Origin: Marsupella aquatica
Lineage: Eukaryota > Marchantiophyta
Direction of reading: 5' to 3'
DNA: 64,000 nucleotides
Assembly: GCA_973895155.1 (NCBI GenBank)
Contig: OZ316894.1
Location: forward strand, 24,924,001 to 24,988,000
The notes beneath the pieces are model-generated. The model was not told the DNA's origin, searched no databases, and saw nothing but the letters and a program-made list of their open reading frames with translations. The position numbers were made by a program, and so were the translations under genes. Shown one piece after another: positions 11,198 through 22,721 of the stretch (positions are counted from its first letter, which is position 1; each line of letters starts with the position of its first letter).

Positions 11198-11780
11198 ACT
11201 TTTTTGCCACCCCTTGCATCCTGAAGCCCCATTGATAACCCAAAGTTTTTGTTACTTTAAGCTTTTTACTTAAAGTTACCATGGCTGCTTACTTGGCTTT
11301 GGCCGCCCCAATGCCGAGCGGGATGCCAAGACCCCTTGGGATAATGACACGGCTTGGCTGACTTTTCAACAACTCTTCACTACCCCTTGCATCTTAGAAC
11401 TCCATTGGGCCCAAAGTTTTGGCTACCTTATAATTCTTACTTAAAGTCGCCGCAATAGCTTAATTGGCATTGGCCGCCCCAATGTCAAGACCCCCTCGGG
11501 TAACGGAGCAGCTTGGCTGACTTTTCAATGGCCCTTTCCCTACCCTTGCATATATCTTGGAACCCCATCAGTAACCCCAATTTTTTTGGTTACTTTAAGC
11601 TTAGTTTGCTTAAAGTTGACCGTGGCCGCTTACTTGGCTGTGGCCGCCCCAATGCCAATTCCCCTTGGGGCAACGGCACGACTCAGCCCACTTTTCAACA
11701 AAACAATTTGCCTACCCCTTGCATGGAACCCCTTTGGTAACCTCATCCAAGTTTACTCGGCTCCTTACTCGCCAATACCA
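11198..11780. repeat. Tandem satellite, unit about 160-175 bp, three to four copies
   Basis: The anchor CCCTTGCAT recurs at 11211, 11384, 11543 and 11716. Each unit also holds ACTTTAAGCTT..CTTAAAGTT, then TGGCCGCCCCAATGCC, then GGCTTGGCTGACTTTTCAA. Copies differ by small indels. The last unit is partial and runs into unique sequence near 11780. No coding content is seen. Confidence 0.85.
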
Positions 11781-13578
11781 TGCCCCCCTGGGGTGGTGGT
11801 GTGGCTTGCAACACTTTCCAACATTGGAGGACCTGCCACCACCGGACCAACTTTGGTCCAGATATTTTGGCCCCCACCCCATGCCTCTTCCTGTGCTAAG
11901 CAAAGTGGCAAGACATAACAACAACTGAGGGGTTGTTGGGGAGTTGGAACCCGGGGCAAGATTGAGTTAGGTTGCGGATGGGACCTTGGGGTCTCGGGTT
12001 TCATTCCACCCCGGGATGTTGGGTCTAGCATTTTTTACAACATTATTTTTTGGTTTTTGGCCAGTGTGACAAATGTCAGCCTCTCAAAGGAAGGAAATGC
12101 TATGAGTATTCTTCAACAAATTTTCTTGAATTATATCTTCTTCATCAGATATCCCTAGATTGACGTACAATGGTTAGATTTTGGCAAATGGGGTCCATGA
12201 TTTGGTGGGAGAGTGGCCAATGGTATGCAAAGAATCTAGCAATTTTTTGGCAAAAGTGACGGAAAAAATGGTGAACATATTTTGGGGAGATGAAATTTGG
12301 CAAAAGTTTGCACCTAAAAACTACGTTGTTTGGATGAGGCCATGGCCAGGGTAGTCTCAGGAGTCATCATCCCTTCCTCTTCACTCTCCCTCATAGCTCT
12401 CCCTCTTCTAGCTATTGGGTAATGGGTATTGCTCCTCTTCACACTCCCTCTTCTTGCCATTGGGTAGTTGTTGTTGCTTAAAAGTACTCATTAAATGCCT
12501 GGAGCCCTTATAAGCTCACATAGGCTTGGAATAGAGAGCTCCAAACTCCAAAAGGAAAGAAGCTACTCTCTTCCCTCTCTCTTAAAAGTTGTACTCTGAT
12601 GGTACAATTGTACCTGCTTTTACAGGACCTCTATCCCCTTTGTACCTTGTACCTGGGGCTCCTAAGAGTAATGAGCTCATATACTGTACCTGAAGGTACA
12701 ATAGTACCTGAAGGTACAATAGTACCTGTCTTGTGCATCTTTGTGTACTTGTTTTGTGCACACCAAGCCCTGTACCAGGTTTCCTCACGTTCCTTTTTTT
12801 TTCCCCCTTATTGGTTCCATATTTACAGGTTTCAATTATTCTCACCCAAATGAACACTCCAAATTTCAATTATTCTCACGCAAAAGAACACTTCAAATTT
12901 GAATGATGAACACGCCATTTTTTGGCGCAACTGTGTATTATAGTTTAGGATGCTCCATCTTTTACATAACTATTCATGAAGCGTCCTTCCGATGTGGTGC
13001 TCATGTATGGGATCGAAGATCGGATTGGTGTTAGTCAGGTACGGTAGTGATCGATCCCATCCAGAAATAACTCACTCGCAACACCTAAGTCGACCAGTGT
13101 TCTCTCAAATTTCAGGACCAGTGCCGTGTAATACAAAGACTTCACAACCTCTGTGAACTGGTTGAAGACGACAGTCAGCAACTCAAGCAGCTCAAATGGT
13201 GGCCTCATTTATTTCGAGCTCAAGTCCAACCTCCTTCAGTTCTCATTGCAGTCCACAACAGACACTCCTTGCTCAAGACAGTCAGTTCTCCCCCAGTTGT
13301 CACGTTGATTTTGAGATGTTCGTACACGCCATTTAGAGTATTGAACTCGAGTACTTGCAATCATGCACCCTGGCCACAGCAGCTCCTGTGCAGCGCACTT
13401 CATGATCGAGCTCACTGACCAAGCACGTGAAGAGCTCCGGGTAGCAGGATTTCAATCCGAAGGACGCGCGGGTTTATATGTAGCAGAATGGACTGGACAG
13501 AGTAATAGCATTGGAAAGAGTGAGATCTCGATAAGTGGAGGTCCCTAGTTTGCATTCATAGCAGCTCGAACATTAGCA
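11781..13578. other. Intergenic DNA upstream of the GDSL gene
   Basis: No gene is recognised. Around 12360-12560 there is a TATA-like CCTTATAAGC and a pyrimidine-rich tract that look like an LTR promoter, but I found no partner LTR. A cluster of GTAC tetramers follows at 12591-12775. The copy of ATGCTCCATCTTTTACAT near 12950 repeats a segment at 9421. Confidence 0.5.
12591..12775. promoter_or_regulatory. Dense GTAC cluster (12 in 185 bp)
   Basis: GTAC occurs at 12591, 12602, 12610, 12642, 12649, 12686, 12696, 12704, 12714, 12722, 12745 and 12772. Several sit in the palindrome GGTACAATTGTACC or in the repeat CCTGAAGGTACAATAGTA. GTAC is the core bound by plant SBP-domain factors (SPL7/CRR1 copper-response elements). 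Binding is inference; local duplication explains part of the density. The GDSL start codon lies about 800 bp downstream. Confidence 0.4.
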
Positions 13579-16176
13579 ATGCGGTCCCATTTAGGCCCTC
13601 CATTCGGTGCCGTGGTGAAGACTGTCGTGGCTGTGGCAATGCTATGGATGTACGCTAATAATACCGCTCAGGCATTCACATGTCCCCCGGGCTTCATCAG
13701 TTTTGGAACTTCGCTCAGTGACACAGGCACCGTGGCGTTTGCGTTCCCGGGACTATCACCGTCTGAGAATCTACCATACGGAGAGACCTTCTTCGGCTCC
13801 AACGCATATCGCTTCTCCGATGGACGCCTCGTGGTCGACTTCCTCGGTCAGCTTATCGGCCCCTCCCTTTGCTTGCTCAATGCAAGCCCACTACTTTGCA
13901 TTGCATATAATGTGCGGTATCATTATTGTCCTGCACTCCAGCTTTCACTGGTGCTGTGAATTACATTCTAATGGGAGGACACAAACGTTGAATAGCATCC
14001 GAGAATAATCTGCTACAATTGCCAACGATGTCATCCCACTACACTCTCTCCCATGACAATGATTGAGCAGAATTAATCACAGTAGACCGAGGTCTACGAG
14101 CCAGACATTGTTCCACACAGAGCATCTTCAGGAATGCATCACGAGAAATGTAACCGAAGATATGGAATGAACAGAACCAAATAGGGAGGCAGTAGCAGCT
14201 CTCCCATCGCATTTCCTGATGAGCTGGACGTAGCTCAAACAGTGAAGTCTTCATTGGTTCCTTCTTCAAAACCTTGAAATGCCTCTCTGTTTTTCTGTGC
14301 CTGAAGTATCTTTTTACATTCATGTCCGCCTTGTTTTGTGGTGCAGATCTGGCTTTTGGGTATCCGTTGCTCAGCGCATATCTGCAGAGTGTTGCACCGG
14401 ACTTTCGGCGTGGGGTGAACTTTGCAACGTCAGGAGCAACTGCGCTACCTGAAGCACCTCAGGTACCCTTCTTTTTGGGTTTCCAAGTGAGGCAGTTCTC
14501 GAGGTTTAAACGGAGCACGCAGGTCGCAGAGCAGGCTGCTGGTGAGAACTCATTCATTCCGTCCCTCTCCCAGCACACCACTGTAGCTTTCTGCAAGTTT
14601 AACTTGTTCAGACCATTGGTCACAACGAGAAAGAATCAAAGGGAGTGAGTGCCAACACGAGAGGATCAAACTTGCCCTTGCCCTCCAGTCATCATACCCG
14701 CTTCTAATTTAGGCGTATCTCAATCACATTTACTACAAATGTTGTACTCTTTCCAGATTATCGAACTGAGTGGAAGGCTCATCCGCCAGCTTAGAAGTGA
14801 GTTTGTTGAAAGTCATATGTACAGCGTCATCATCGTAACATCTTTCATTACAAATGTGCAGGGGTCGCATATCAAATCAAGACATTGCTTCCGGACAATT
14901 CTGTCTTTACCGATGGTCTGTATATCCTTTCATTCGGAAGAAACGACTTCACTTTTGGGTATACATTGCAAGGATTCAACCCAGCTACAGCCATTTCAAT
15001 TCTTGCGCCTACAATTGTGTTATCCATTGTTAATGGCATCGAAGTGAGTAACAGCTGGACTTCTTACTCTCCCTTTTTTCACAAAGTGAAATCGTGCTCT
15101 GCCTAGTTTACAGTGTGGAAATTCTGTTCACTGGAAAAATACGAGCATGTGAGGTTTGAATTCACTTGTCTCTTACGACAAGACGAACAAAAATCATGGT
15201 GAATCCCCTTTTAGTGTGTTGGAGTATCATTACTGTGTACATTTCGCAGCATCTCATTTCAAGCCAGAGTTATGTGAACTGGACTAGGATGAGGTTCTTG
15301 AGAGCTCATGTTTTGGCTTGCTTGATTTTCCATGAGAACGAGATGACAACGCCGTAAGGATTGTTCGATCATATCTAACATATATTCGGAAATTGAAGAC
15401 TCTGTACGCAGAAGGAGCAAGAAACTTCCTTGTTTTCAATGTTCCCCCGCAAGGATGCTCTCCTCAATATCTCACCATCTTCGGATCTTCAAACTCGGCT
15501 GACTATGACGCGAATGGGTGTTTAATTGCATACAATCAAGCAAACGAAATTTTCAACGCTCAATTAAAAGCAGCTATCGATGGATTGACAGGCTCTTTGA
15601 GCGGGTCGACGATTTTGTATTTTGATTATTACCAAGCGACGATTGCTGTGATTAAAGATCCAGGATCATATGGTAAGATTGATTTGCAGCTCACACTTCC
15701 AGAAATATATAACTCGGAAAGTTTTGACAGCTTAACAAGTACTTGTATTCGTTGCTCGCAATTGGCATTTGTTTGAAGTAACTAATGGTGTCTAAAACGA
15801 ACTTTCTGATTGACATTCTGACTAATGTGAGGCTACTGTAGGCTTTGCAGCGGCGACTATACTAGATGCCTGTTGTGGTATTGGCGGAAAATATAATTAC
15901 AATCCAGTTGTGCAATGCGCAGCAACTGGCAGCCTCAACAATATCACAGTATCAGTGGGGTCTTGTAGCAATCCAAACGAGTACATTAATTGGGATGGTA
16001 TACATTTCACTGACGCTTTCAATGGAGTAATTGCAAAACTTCTGCTATCTGGACAGTTTTTAGATCCCCCCATCAATTTGCAAACAACTTGCAATCTTGA
16101 TTTTAGCAAATTCACAGGGTTCAAATTCTCTCAAGCTTACCCTAGTGGCTACATTATAGACCCTCCCAGCTCCTGA
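13579..16176 (+). CDS. GDSL esterase/lipase, five exons, variant GTSL box
   Basis: Exons: 13579-13846, 14347-14541, 14862-15043, 15399-15672, 15842-16176; all introns are GT-AG and the phases agree. The product is 417 residues. Residues 1-32 look like a signal peptide, so the enzyme is probably secreted or apoplastic. Block I reads FGTSLSDTG (Ser45), with Thr in place of the usual Asp of GDSL. Block II is VNFATSGAT (Gly119), block III is FGRND (Asn182), and block V is NWDGIHF (Asp358, His361). The RFSDGR and NVPPQGCSP stretches are also typical of plant GDSL/SGNH hydrolases. The nucleophile and the Asp-His pair are present, so it should be active on an acyl ester; the substrate cannot be read from the sequence. 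The 15399 acceptor has a weak pyrimidine tract and is the least certain join. Confidence 0.88.
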
Positions 16177-19100
16177 TAGCCTGATTGAGTTGGACGGCTG
16201 ACAAGGTGGTCCTCACCACACGTCCAGCATTAGCAAAATTCACCAAGTGGAAGCTCAAGGCATGATCGTTTGACTTGGTGCTCCTACTTAAGATAGGTGC
16301 CATTCATAGCTCATGATTCTTGCAGCTAAAACATTCCAGAAAGAATTGTAAGGAGTTGTGCAGAACTCATCACCAAATATTCATAAATTTCAGCAGTGAC
16401 TTTGGAAATGATCTCAAACTCCAGTTGTTAAGTTATTAACTATGCTTCAAAAGCGTCATAAACGTCCATATATACTTCATACTGTGCTGTATTAAATTCC
16501 ATTTTGGCACATTTTTGCAAGTTTGAACACACCATGGGTGGCCAGTAAAGTAGCTGACAGTGGAACTCTTGAAGCGCCACTGTCCACCATCATACCTGGA
16601 TCCATGGGATTCCACTATCAATCTTAATATTTTCATGCAATCTTGGAGGACACTGGGACAAGGTGCCGCTCAACTATGTGGTTCAATTTGTCAGGAGGAT
16701 ATCTAAACAGCTCATATTTGTAGGGTAGCATCATTTCTACCTTCTTACCAAATGAAATTTTTTAGTTTTTTCCCAACAGTGTGCACACGGCTCAAAAGCT
16801 CTGCAGAATGAAGTGCAAAATGGAGTAACTTTACTACAGTACTTGTTGGCCATAGTTAAAGTACCTACCCAAAGTGACTAGCACCACAGCAGACCATCTC
16901 ACCCCCACTGAGAAAAATAACTATTTAAGTGCTGTGACATAAGGCACATTGCACAATTTCAACCATTGATCTGACAGATGTTAATTGATGAGTGACTTCA
17001 GATTGTTTCAGAATTTCTAGATTCTGAAGTCTTATATATCACGTTGCCAAAGAACAGAAGGTGCCCAATGAGGAAACAAGATCCTACAGGCAGAAAACCC
17101 AATCAAGGGGAAACAACAGACAAGCCCAAAGGCCCCACCTACTGTACATTGGCTTTACAAGAACTAGGGGCCAATGAATGTATGGTGTCTACCGAACTTA
17201 CATGGCAGTCAGTGAACCCAAGGAAATGCTAATATGACATAAGTGCTTATTTTTTCTAGAAAAACATTTCAAACTTTGACTCCTTCATTCAAGTGATTTG
17301 TATTTATTGAAAAGAAAACATACTTGTTTGGAGTTTTCTTAAGAAGAAGAAGTGGTGATAAAAAGTCACAATGCACCGCATCTTGTAATACACCCTAATT
17401 GGACCAATAATAAATGAGGAGTACAGTATGGGTTTCAATCCATATCTCAGTGGGCCTTTAAAGTTCTCGCTTAACACAAAAGAACACAAAAGTTTAACTC
17501 CAAGTGACATATTCTTTATGTAAAATCTCAGCCAAACTTTACGTAACTGAGATATGAGACCCAACTGAAAAGTACATTGTTCTAGTGTCTCCATGTGGGC
17601 TTCCTTGGCTGTATATGGTAAAGTCCTGTTCCTATAGGAAAGCTTCCTACTTTGTGATTAGATTGTGTTGTGGGATATACTGCCCAAAAACAAAGGCTAT
17701 AGTCCAAGGTGAGGGGACACTATGGCCCACATTGCCACTAACCTGAATCTGATTTAAATAAAGACCTCGGAGAGTTTTGGAAAGAAACCCCCCAAAAATT
17801 AAAATACTTGAAATCAAGTCATGCATTAGTGTGTAGAGAACAAGAAGACAAATGCCAGGATTTTGGCCATGCACATTATGTAACCATGTCTCAAACCTTA
17901 CTTTTTCTGTTACATGTTACATAGTGTGCTCCTCAAATAAGGTGTGTAGAAAACAAATGTCCTCAAAATACAAACCCAAAACTAGCAACACTCTTTACAT
18001 AAGAAAGAAGAAGACAGAATGCCAGGATTTTGGCCATGCAAACACTCTCAAACCTTAATTCTTGTTATACATCGTGACATAATGTGCTCCTCAAATAAGG
18101 TGTGTAGGAAACAAATGTCCTCAAAAATGCAAACCCAATACTAGCAAAACGCTGTACATTTCTGTTAACAATAATCAATGTTTGGGAATATAAACCCAAA
18201 ACTAGCAAAACGCTTTACATTTCTGTTGCACTTTCCAATAAGTGCCTATGAAAGCCTTTTTGCACTTCCACAAATTTCTTGTCAGTTCATACACATCTAT
18301 TTCTCATACCCAGAATACTCATAGTGCACTATTTAAGTGCATGAAACTACAATGTGTAGTTGTTTGTTGCACTTATCAATCAATATTTCTATCATATGTG
18401 TTGCAATCATTGATTAATGTATCTGTACTCTTAACTCTTATAGACAGAAAATGCCCTTATATATTTGTCGTTTAGTGACAGCCAATATGCACTTACAGAA
18501 GGTTCGTTTACAAAAGAATTTGTTTTGTATTATTGAGGGACTACACGACCACCCTGCAGTTACCAACGGAATGCAGTTATACAAGGTGCACTTATCCACG
18601 GTACACTGTAGACAGTTCTGAAGATTACAGTCGGGGCAGAGAACGCGTATGCGCAATAGCGTTTCCTCTCTCTTGTGCTCTCTCTCTCTCTCTCTGTGTC
18701 TCTGCTTCTCTAGTCAGTCTTTGGGAGCACTCGTTTCATGGGACGAATTGGTTTGCAAGTACAATAGTAGTAGGTTGAAGCATTGTGTTTCATGGTCCGC
18801 GCAGCAATCGTAGTTCTGTCTCGGTCAAGTCGTTTTCGCAACTAGGTCGAAGCATTGTTCTCAAAAAGCTCTCGCAGAGAAAGAAATCTTACAACTCCCT
18901 CTCCTCTCTCGTTTTTGTTCGCTACTTTGTACATTTGGTTTGTAGCATTTTGGCAACAGCTCAGCACAGAAATCCTTGCTTTACGAGCACTCTGTCTGTG
19001 CTGTGCTGTGCTGTGCTTTGCTGTGCTGTGCATGAGCTTTTCGAGCATTCAGTGATCTTCAAATGTGACGGTCTAAATTTTCTGCGATGACGATGGCTCC

Positions 19101-19322
19101 TGCATTTCACTTGAACGTCTCTGAGGCAATCGGGACTTCCGTTTGTCATGGTCTAACAAGCAACTGACTAAAATTAAGAATCTCGCCCTGTTTCTTCTCC
19201 TGTCCCCATTTCTTCTTCGTGCGGACGGACGGACAACAATTTTGCTAGGGACAGCCCGCACTTCGCTACGGAATGGGTGTGCGACTGAAATATGCAGCAG
19301 CAGCTGGTTTGGAGCGGGCATC
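16177..19322. other. Gene-free stretch with a tandem duplication and microsatellites
   Basis: No gene is recognised. A duplication of about 165 bp covers 17845-18005 and 18010-18165 (TGCCAGGATTTTGGCCATGC ... CTCCTCAAATAAGGTGTGTAG), with a shorter third piece near 18190-18230. A (CT)n run lies at 18678-18696 and a (TGTGC)n run at 18996-19031. The last kilobase may include the promoter of the receptor kinase gene. Confidence 0.6.
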
Positions 19323-19840
19323 TGGTTTAGGTCTGGATAGGTTCGTGTTATTGAGCTGAGTTATTCAACTTGTTGCACAGAGTAGGGTACTTGATGCTCA
19401 GGGTGGAGCTGGAATGGTGCTCTCTGTGTGCAAACTGGCAGATTGTTCATCCCTGGGATAGGCAGAGGGGCCACATTGGTGAAAATATCTGAATGTCTTG
19501 GAGCATAGGTGACCTGACAGGGGGACCGCATTGCTGGAAACATCCTGCATGTGTTGGAGCAACGGTGATCACTTGAGGCCTGGTCCGGGGGGTTGGGGAA
19601 GGCGAAACACAATGCTGAATGTATTGGAGCACTGGTGAAGGCGGGTTTAGGTCTGGACAGTCTTCGTGTGATTGACGTCTGTTATTCAACTTGGGGAACA
19701 CAGGATAGTTGCTGCTGTACTAGAGATGGAAATGTGGGCTCCATTTGCAAGGTATGCCGTTCGGTCAACCTTCAGGTAGCCGGGGGGCCACATTGGTGAA
19801 AACATCCTGAATGTATTGGACCACCGGTGATTACTTGAAG
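19323..19840. repeat. Internal repeats in the leader of the receptor kinase gene
   Basis: Two interleaved repeat types are present. One begins GGTTTAGGTCTGGA and ends GTTATTCAACTT (19326 and 19647). The other has the form GGGGCCACATTGGTGAAAAC then TCCTGAATGTATTGGA (copies near 19468, 19525, 19605 and 19787, some partial). The repeats stop just before the start codon at 19846, so they fall in the probable 5' untranslated region or proximal promoter. Confidence 0.7.
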
Positions 19841-19845
19841 CCACC

Positions 19846-21999
19846 ATGCGGCGGGGCCCCTGCTTCATGGCTGCATTGTGTCCACCATGTCTGTTTTTGG
19901 CATGTGTATTTCTCGGAAGTTTTGGACATTGTGCCATTCTCCATGTAAACAGTCCGGCTATTTTATGGACTGACAGCTCTACGAGAGTGAGGAAGCTTGT
20001 AGCCCCTCCCTCCCCGCTGTCAATGCCTCCACAAACAATAATTGGTAATTGCAACCAAATCTGTGGCGTTGGGTTCATCCCTTTGCAGTCTACCTCAGGA
20101 TGTGGATGCGTGATACCTATCTCAGTCGGACTTGAGCTTGAGGTTACGCTGGACATTTTCTTAACATTTGTGATGGAACTTGGCAAGGAGCTAGCAGATG
20201 GCACGTTCTTACAGCAGCAACAAGTTATTATCCAGTCAGCCAACCCAGTCAGCAACCAACCTGATAAAACAGCTGTCATGGCTTATCTTACTCCGTTGGG
20301 TGTTGCGTTTGATGCCCCCACTTGTGAACTGGTTGCTGAAAGATTCTGGACCCGGCAAATCTTCATAAACGAGACTCTCTTTGGCAACTATACAGTTGAA
20401 TATGTGACTTATCCAGGCCTCAATCTTGGTCCACCTGCCCAACCTTCAAATGGAACTACGGTTGGTGCACCAAGCTCAGCTATCGGAATTGGGGGTGGAG
20501 ATGGCGGAAATGTCAATGGAGGAGACAAGCTCGACAGTAAATTGATTGTATTAATTGCGTTGTTATCTGGATTTGGTTTTGTGATTATTTTTGGGGCCAT
20601 TTCAGTTGTGTGTATTGCACTGAGTACAAGGGAACATAATATCAGAGTCTCTTTCGATCAGGCTCCTATGTCAAGCAGTTTCAGATCAGGCGACTGTTCC
20701 AGGATTTCAAGTGTGTTGGCAAATTCTACCTCAATGTCATTCATATCCAGTATTGCAGCATATGCTGGATTCATAAGGACATTCACATTGTTTGAAGTTG
20801 AAAGAGCGACTGAGAATTTCAGTCCCGAAAATGTTGTTGGAGAAGGTGGGTTTGGCCGCGTTTATCGAGGTCTGCTAGAGGATGGCTGCAAGGTGGCTGT
20901 GAAAGTCTTGACAGGGGAGGGGAGTGAGTTTGTGGCAGAGGTGGAAGTACTAAGTCGTCTGCACCATCGAAACTTAGTCAAATTGATCGGTATATGTACA
21001 GACAATTGTACTAAATGTCTCATTTATGAACTTGTGTCAAATGGGAGTTTGGAATCACATCTCCATGGTGTTGACAGGCTGGTGGCACCATTGGACTGGA
21101 AAACTCGAGTCAAGATTGCACTAGGAGCTGCTCGTGGTCTTGCATATTTACACGAGGATTCCAATCCATGTATCATACATCGTGACTTCAAGGCTAGCAA
21201 TATTTTGTTGGAGGATGATTTCACAGCTAAAGTGTCAGACTTTGGATTGGCTAAAGTTGCTACAGAAGGAGGAAATGAGCACGTCTCTACAAGGGTCATG
21301 GGAACGTTTGGATACGTTGCGCCGGAGTATGCAATGACTGGCCATCTTCTGGTCAAGAGTGACGTGTACAGCTATGGTGTTGTGCTACTAGAGCTGCTGA
21401 CAGGAAGGAAACCTGTGGATATGGATCAGCCTGGGGGGCAGGAGAATCTTGTGACTTGGGCTCGCCCTTTGCTCATCAATAGAGATGCGTTGTCCTTGTG
21501 TCTTGATCCTGCCTTAGAAAATAGCTACCCACCGGAAGATTTGGCAAAGATGGCAGCGGTTGCTCACAGGTGTGTACACCCAGAAGTTTCCCAACGGCCA
21601 TTTATGGGAGAGGTAGTCCAAGCACTTAAACTTATCTATCGTGAATCAGGATTACTTGATGATAATGTATCTCTTGGCATGCTGAGTCGAGAATCATCAC
21701 CCACTCAGGGAAGTACTACTTTTAGGTATCTGTCACCAGATCCTTGGGGCATGCAATCACAGTATGCGTCTGATGGGATGCTATTAATGACTGGCGATCT
21801 TGACCGTGAACCTTCTTGGAACTCCTTCACCTTCGAGTCAAATAGACCACTGTCAGCTTCCGCTGCACTACCCAGCTCGAGCATTTCACTTCGGCAGTTG
21901 TCTGGTTCATTCCAGAGACGCAGTACTTCTGGCCCTCTCACAACGTCTAAGAATCAATTCCCCTGGTATAAAGTCAGGCATTCGGGCCGCCCAACATGA
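19846..21999 (+). CDS. ALE2-type receptor-like serine/threonine kinase, intronless
   Basis: One open frame of 717 residues. The N-terminus has a signal peptide (about residues 8-32). The ectodomain has CNQICG and CGCVIPISVGL cysteine motifs and the YVTYPGLNLGPP stretch seen in ALE2-like proteins. A membrane helix lies at about 233-258 and the kinase domain at about 324-595. The P-loop is GEGGFGRVYRG, the ATP lysine is in VAVKVL, and the catalytic loop is HRDFKASN. DFGLAK and GTFGYVAPEYA are intact, so catalysis is expected at the plasma membrane. ALE2 of Arabidopsis works in epidermis and cuticle formation; a shared role is inference. The kinase insert after VAVKVLTGEG is a few residues shorter than usual. 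The Arabidopsis gene has many introns and this one has none, which hints at a retrocopy. Met8 is an alternative start. Confidence 0.9.
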   Translation: MRRGPCFMAALCPPCLFLACVFLGSFGHCAILHVNSPAILWTDSSTRVRKLVAPPSPLSMPPQTIIGNCNQICGVGFIPLQSTSGCGCVIPISVGLELEVTLDIFLTFVMELGKELADGTFLQQQQVIIQSANPVSNQPDKTAVMAYLTPLGVAFDAPTCELVAERFWTRQIFINETLFGNYTVEYVTYPGLNLGPPAQPSNGTTVGAPSSAIGIGGGDGGNVNGGDKLDSKLIVLIALLSGFGFVIIFGAISVVCIALSTREHNIRVSFDQAPMSSSFRSGDCSRISSVLANSTSMSFISSIAAYAGFIRTFTLFEVERATENFSPENVVGEGGFGRVYRGLLEDGCKVAVKVLTGEGSEFVAEVEVLSRLHHRNLVKLIGICTDNCTKCLIYELVSNGSLESHLHGVDRLVAPLDWKTRVKIALGAARGLAYLHEDSNPCIIHRDFKASNILLEDDFTAKVSDFGLAKVATEGGNEHVSTRVMGTFGYVAPEYAMTGHLLVKSDVYSYGVVLLELLTGRKPVDMDQPGGQENLVTWARPLLINRDALSLCLDPALENSYPPEDLAKMAAVAHRCVHPEVSQRPFMGEVVQALKLIYRESGLLDDNVSLGMLSRESSPTQGSTTFRYLSPDPWGMQSQYASDGMLLMTGDLDREPSWNSFTFESNRPLSASAALPSSSISLRQLSGSFQRRSTSGPLTTSKNQFPWYKVRHSGRPT

Positions 22000-22721
22000 G
22001 CAGTGAAGCAGTTAGTGTTATATAAGCAGCAAGCAGGCTCGAATGTGAGCAGTGGGACATTATGTACAGAGGTCTGGACACCCTCTTCTTTAGCAAATAG
22101 GTATTCACTTTAGACACTACTTCCTGATTTTGTTACCATTTGAAGCAATGAGAAAGAAGTCTGCCATCAGTGCCCATTGAAAATGACTGTATTTCATCAG
22201 ATTCAGTTCTTGACCATAACCTTGATTGACTTCGAGGCTGTCTTATGAAGGTCTGAAGTAGAACCTTCATGGTTGAGAAAAGCAATTATCGTTGATTAGC
22301 GTCACTTGTCAGATTCAAGTCACGATTGTATGCCCTGAAGTGCCGAGACTCCGTCAAAGGCTGATCACCAAAGGCCTGAAGACGAACCATACTTCACGAG
22401 TCAAGCAAAACTCATCAGATTCAAATTATCACTTTAAGCCGAAGCAAGGAGATCAATTTAAGGCTGGGGTCTGAAGGCCTCACTGATAGTTAAACACAAT
22501 CATCTACGGAAGATATAATCTTGCTTGTCGAAAGATTGTCATTGTTTCGTGAAGATGAAAGATATAATCTTGCTTGTGTAAAGCTTGCCATTGTTAGCTG
22601 AAGACGAATTAAAAACGACGGAATTCAATAAGAATTCTAAAACCCTGAACCTTTTCCCAGGAGGGTGTTGTCGAAGTGTCGAAGAAAATTGCGTACCCCA
22701 AACGAGTGCAAGTACAGGACC
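22000..22721. other. 3' flanks of two convergent genes with a short direct repeat
   Basis: This is the space between the ends of the receptor kinase (+) and the methyltransferase (-). A repeat starting AAGATATAATCTTGCTTGT occurs at 22510 and 22559 (period about 49 bp). No coding sequence is recognised. Confidence 0.55.

Noticed and set aside
12360-12800. 5' LTR of another retrotransposon
   Set aside because: TATA-like and pyrimidine-rich features are present, but no second LTR, primer-binding site or target duplication was found.
13363-13548. Separate small gene or first exon upstream of the GDSL start
   Set aside because: Ends in a stop 30 bp before the GDSL ATG, resembles nothing known, and the GDSL protein already has a complete signal peptide from 13579.
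14757-14797. Small exon ATTATCGAAC...AGAA in the GDSL gene
   Set aside because: In the phase set by the 14541 donor it reads into TAG. Direct joining of 14541 to 14862 is in frame and restores the family sequence.
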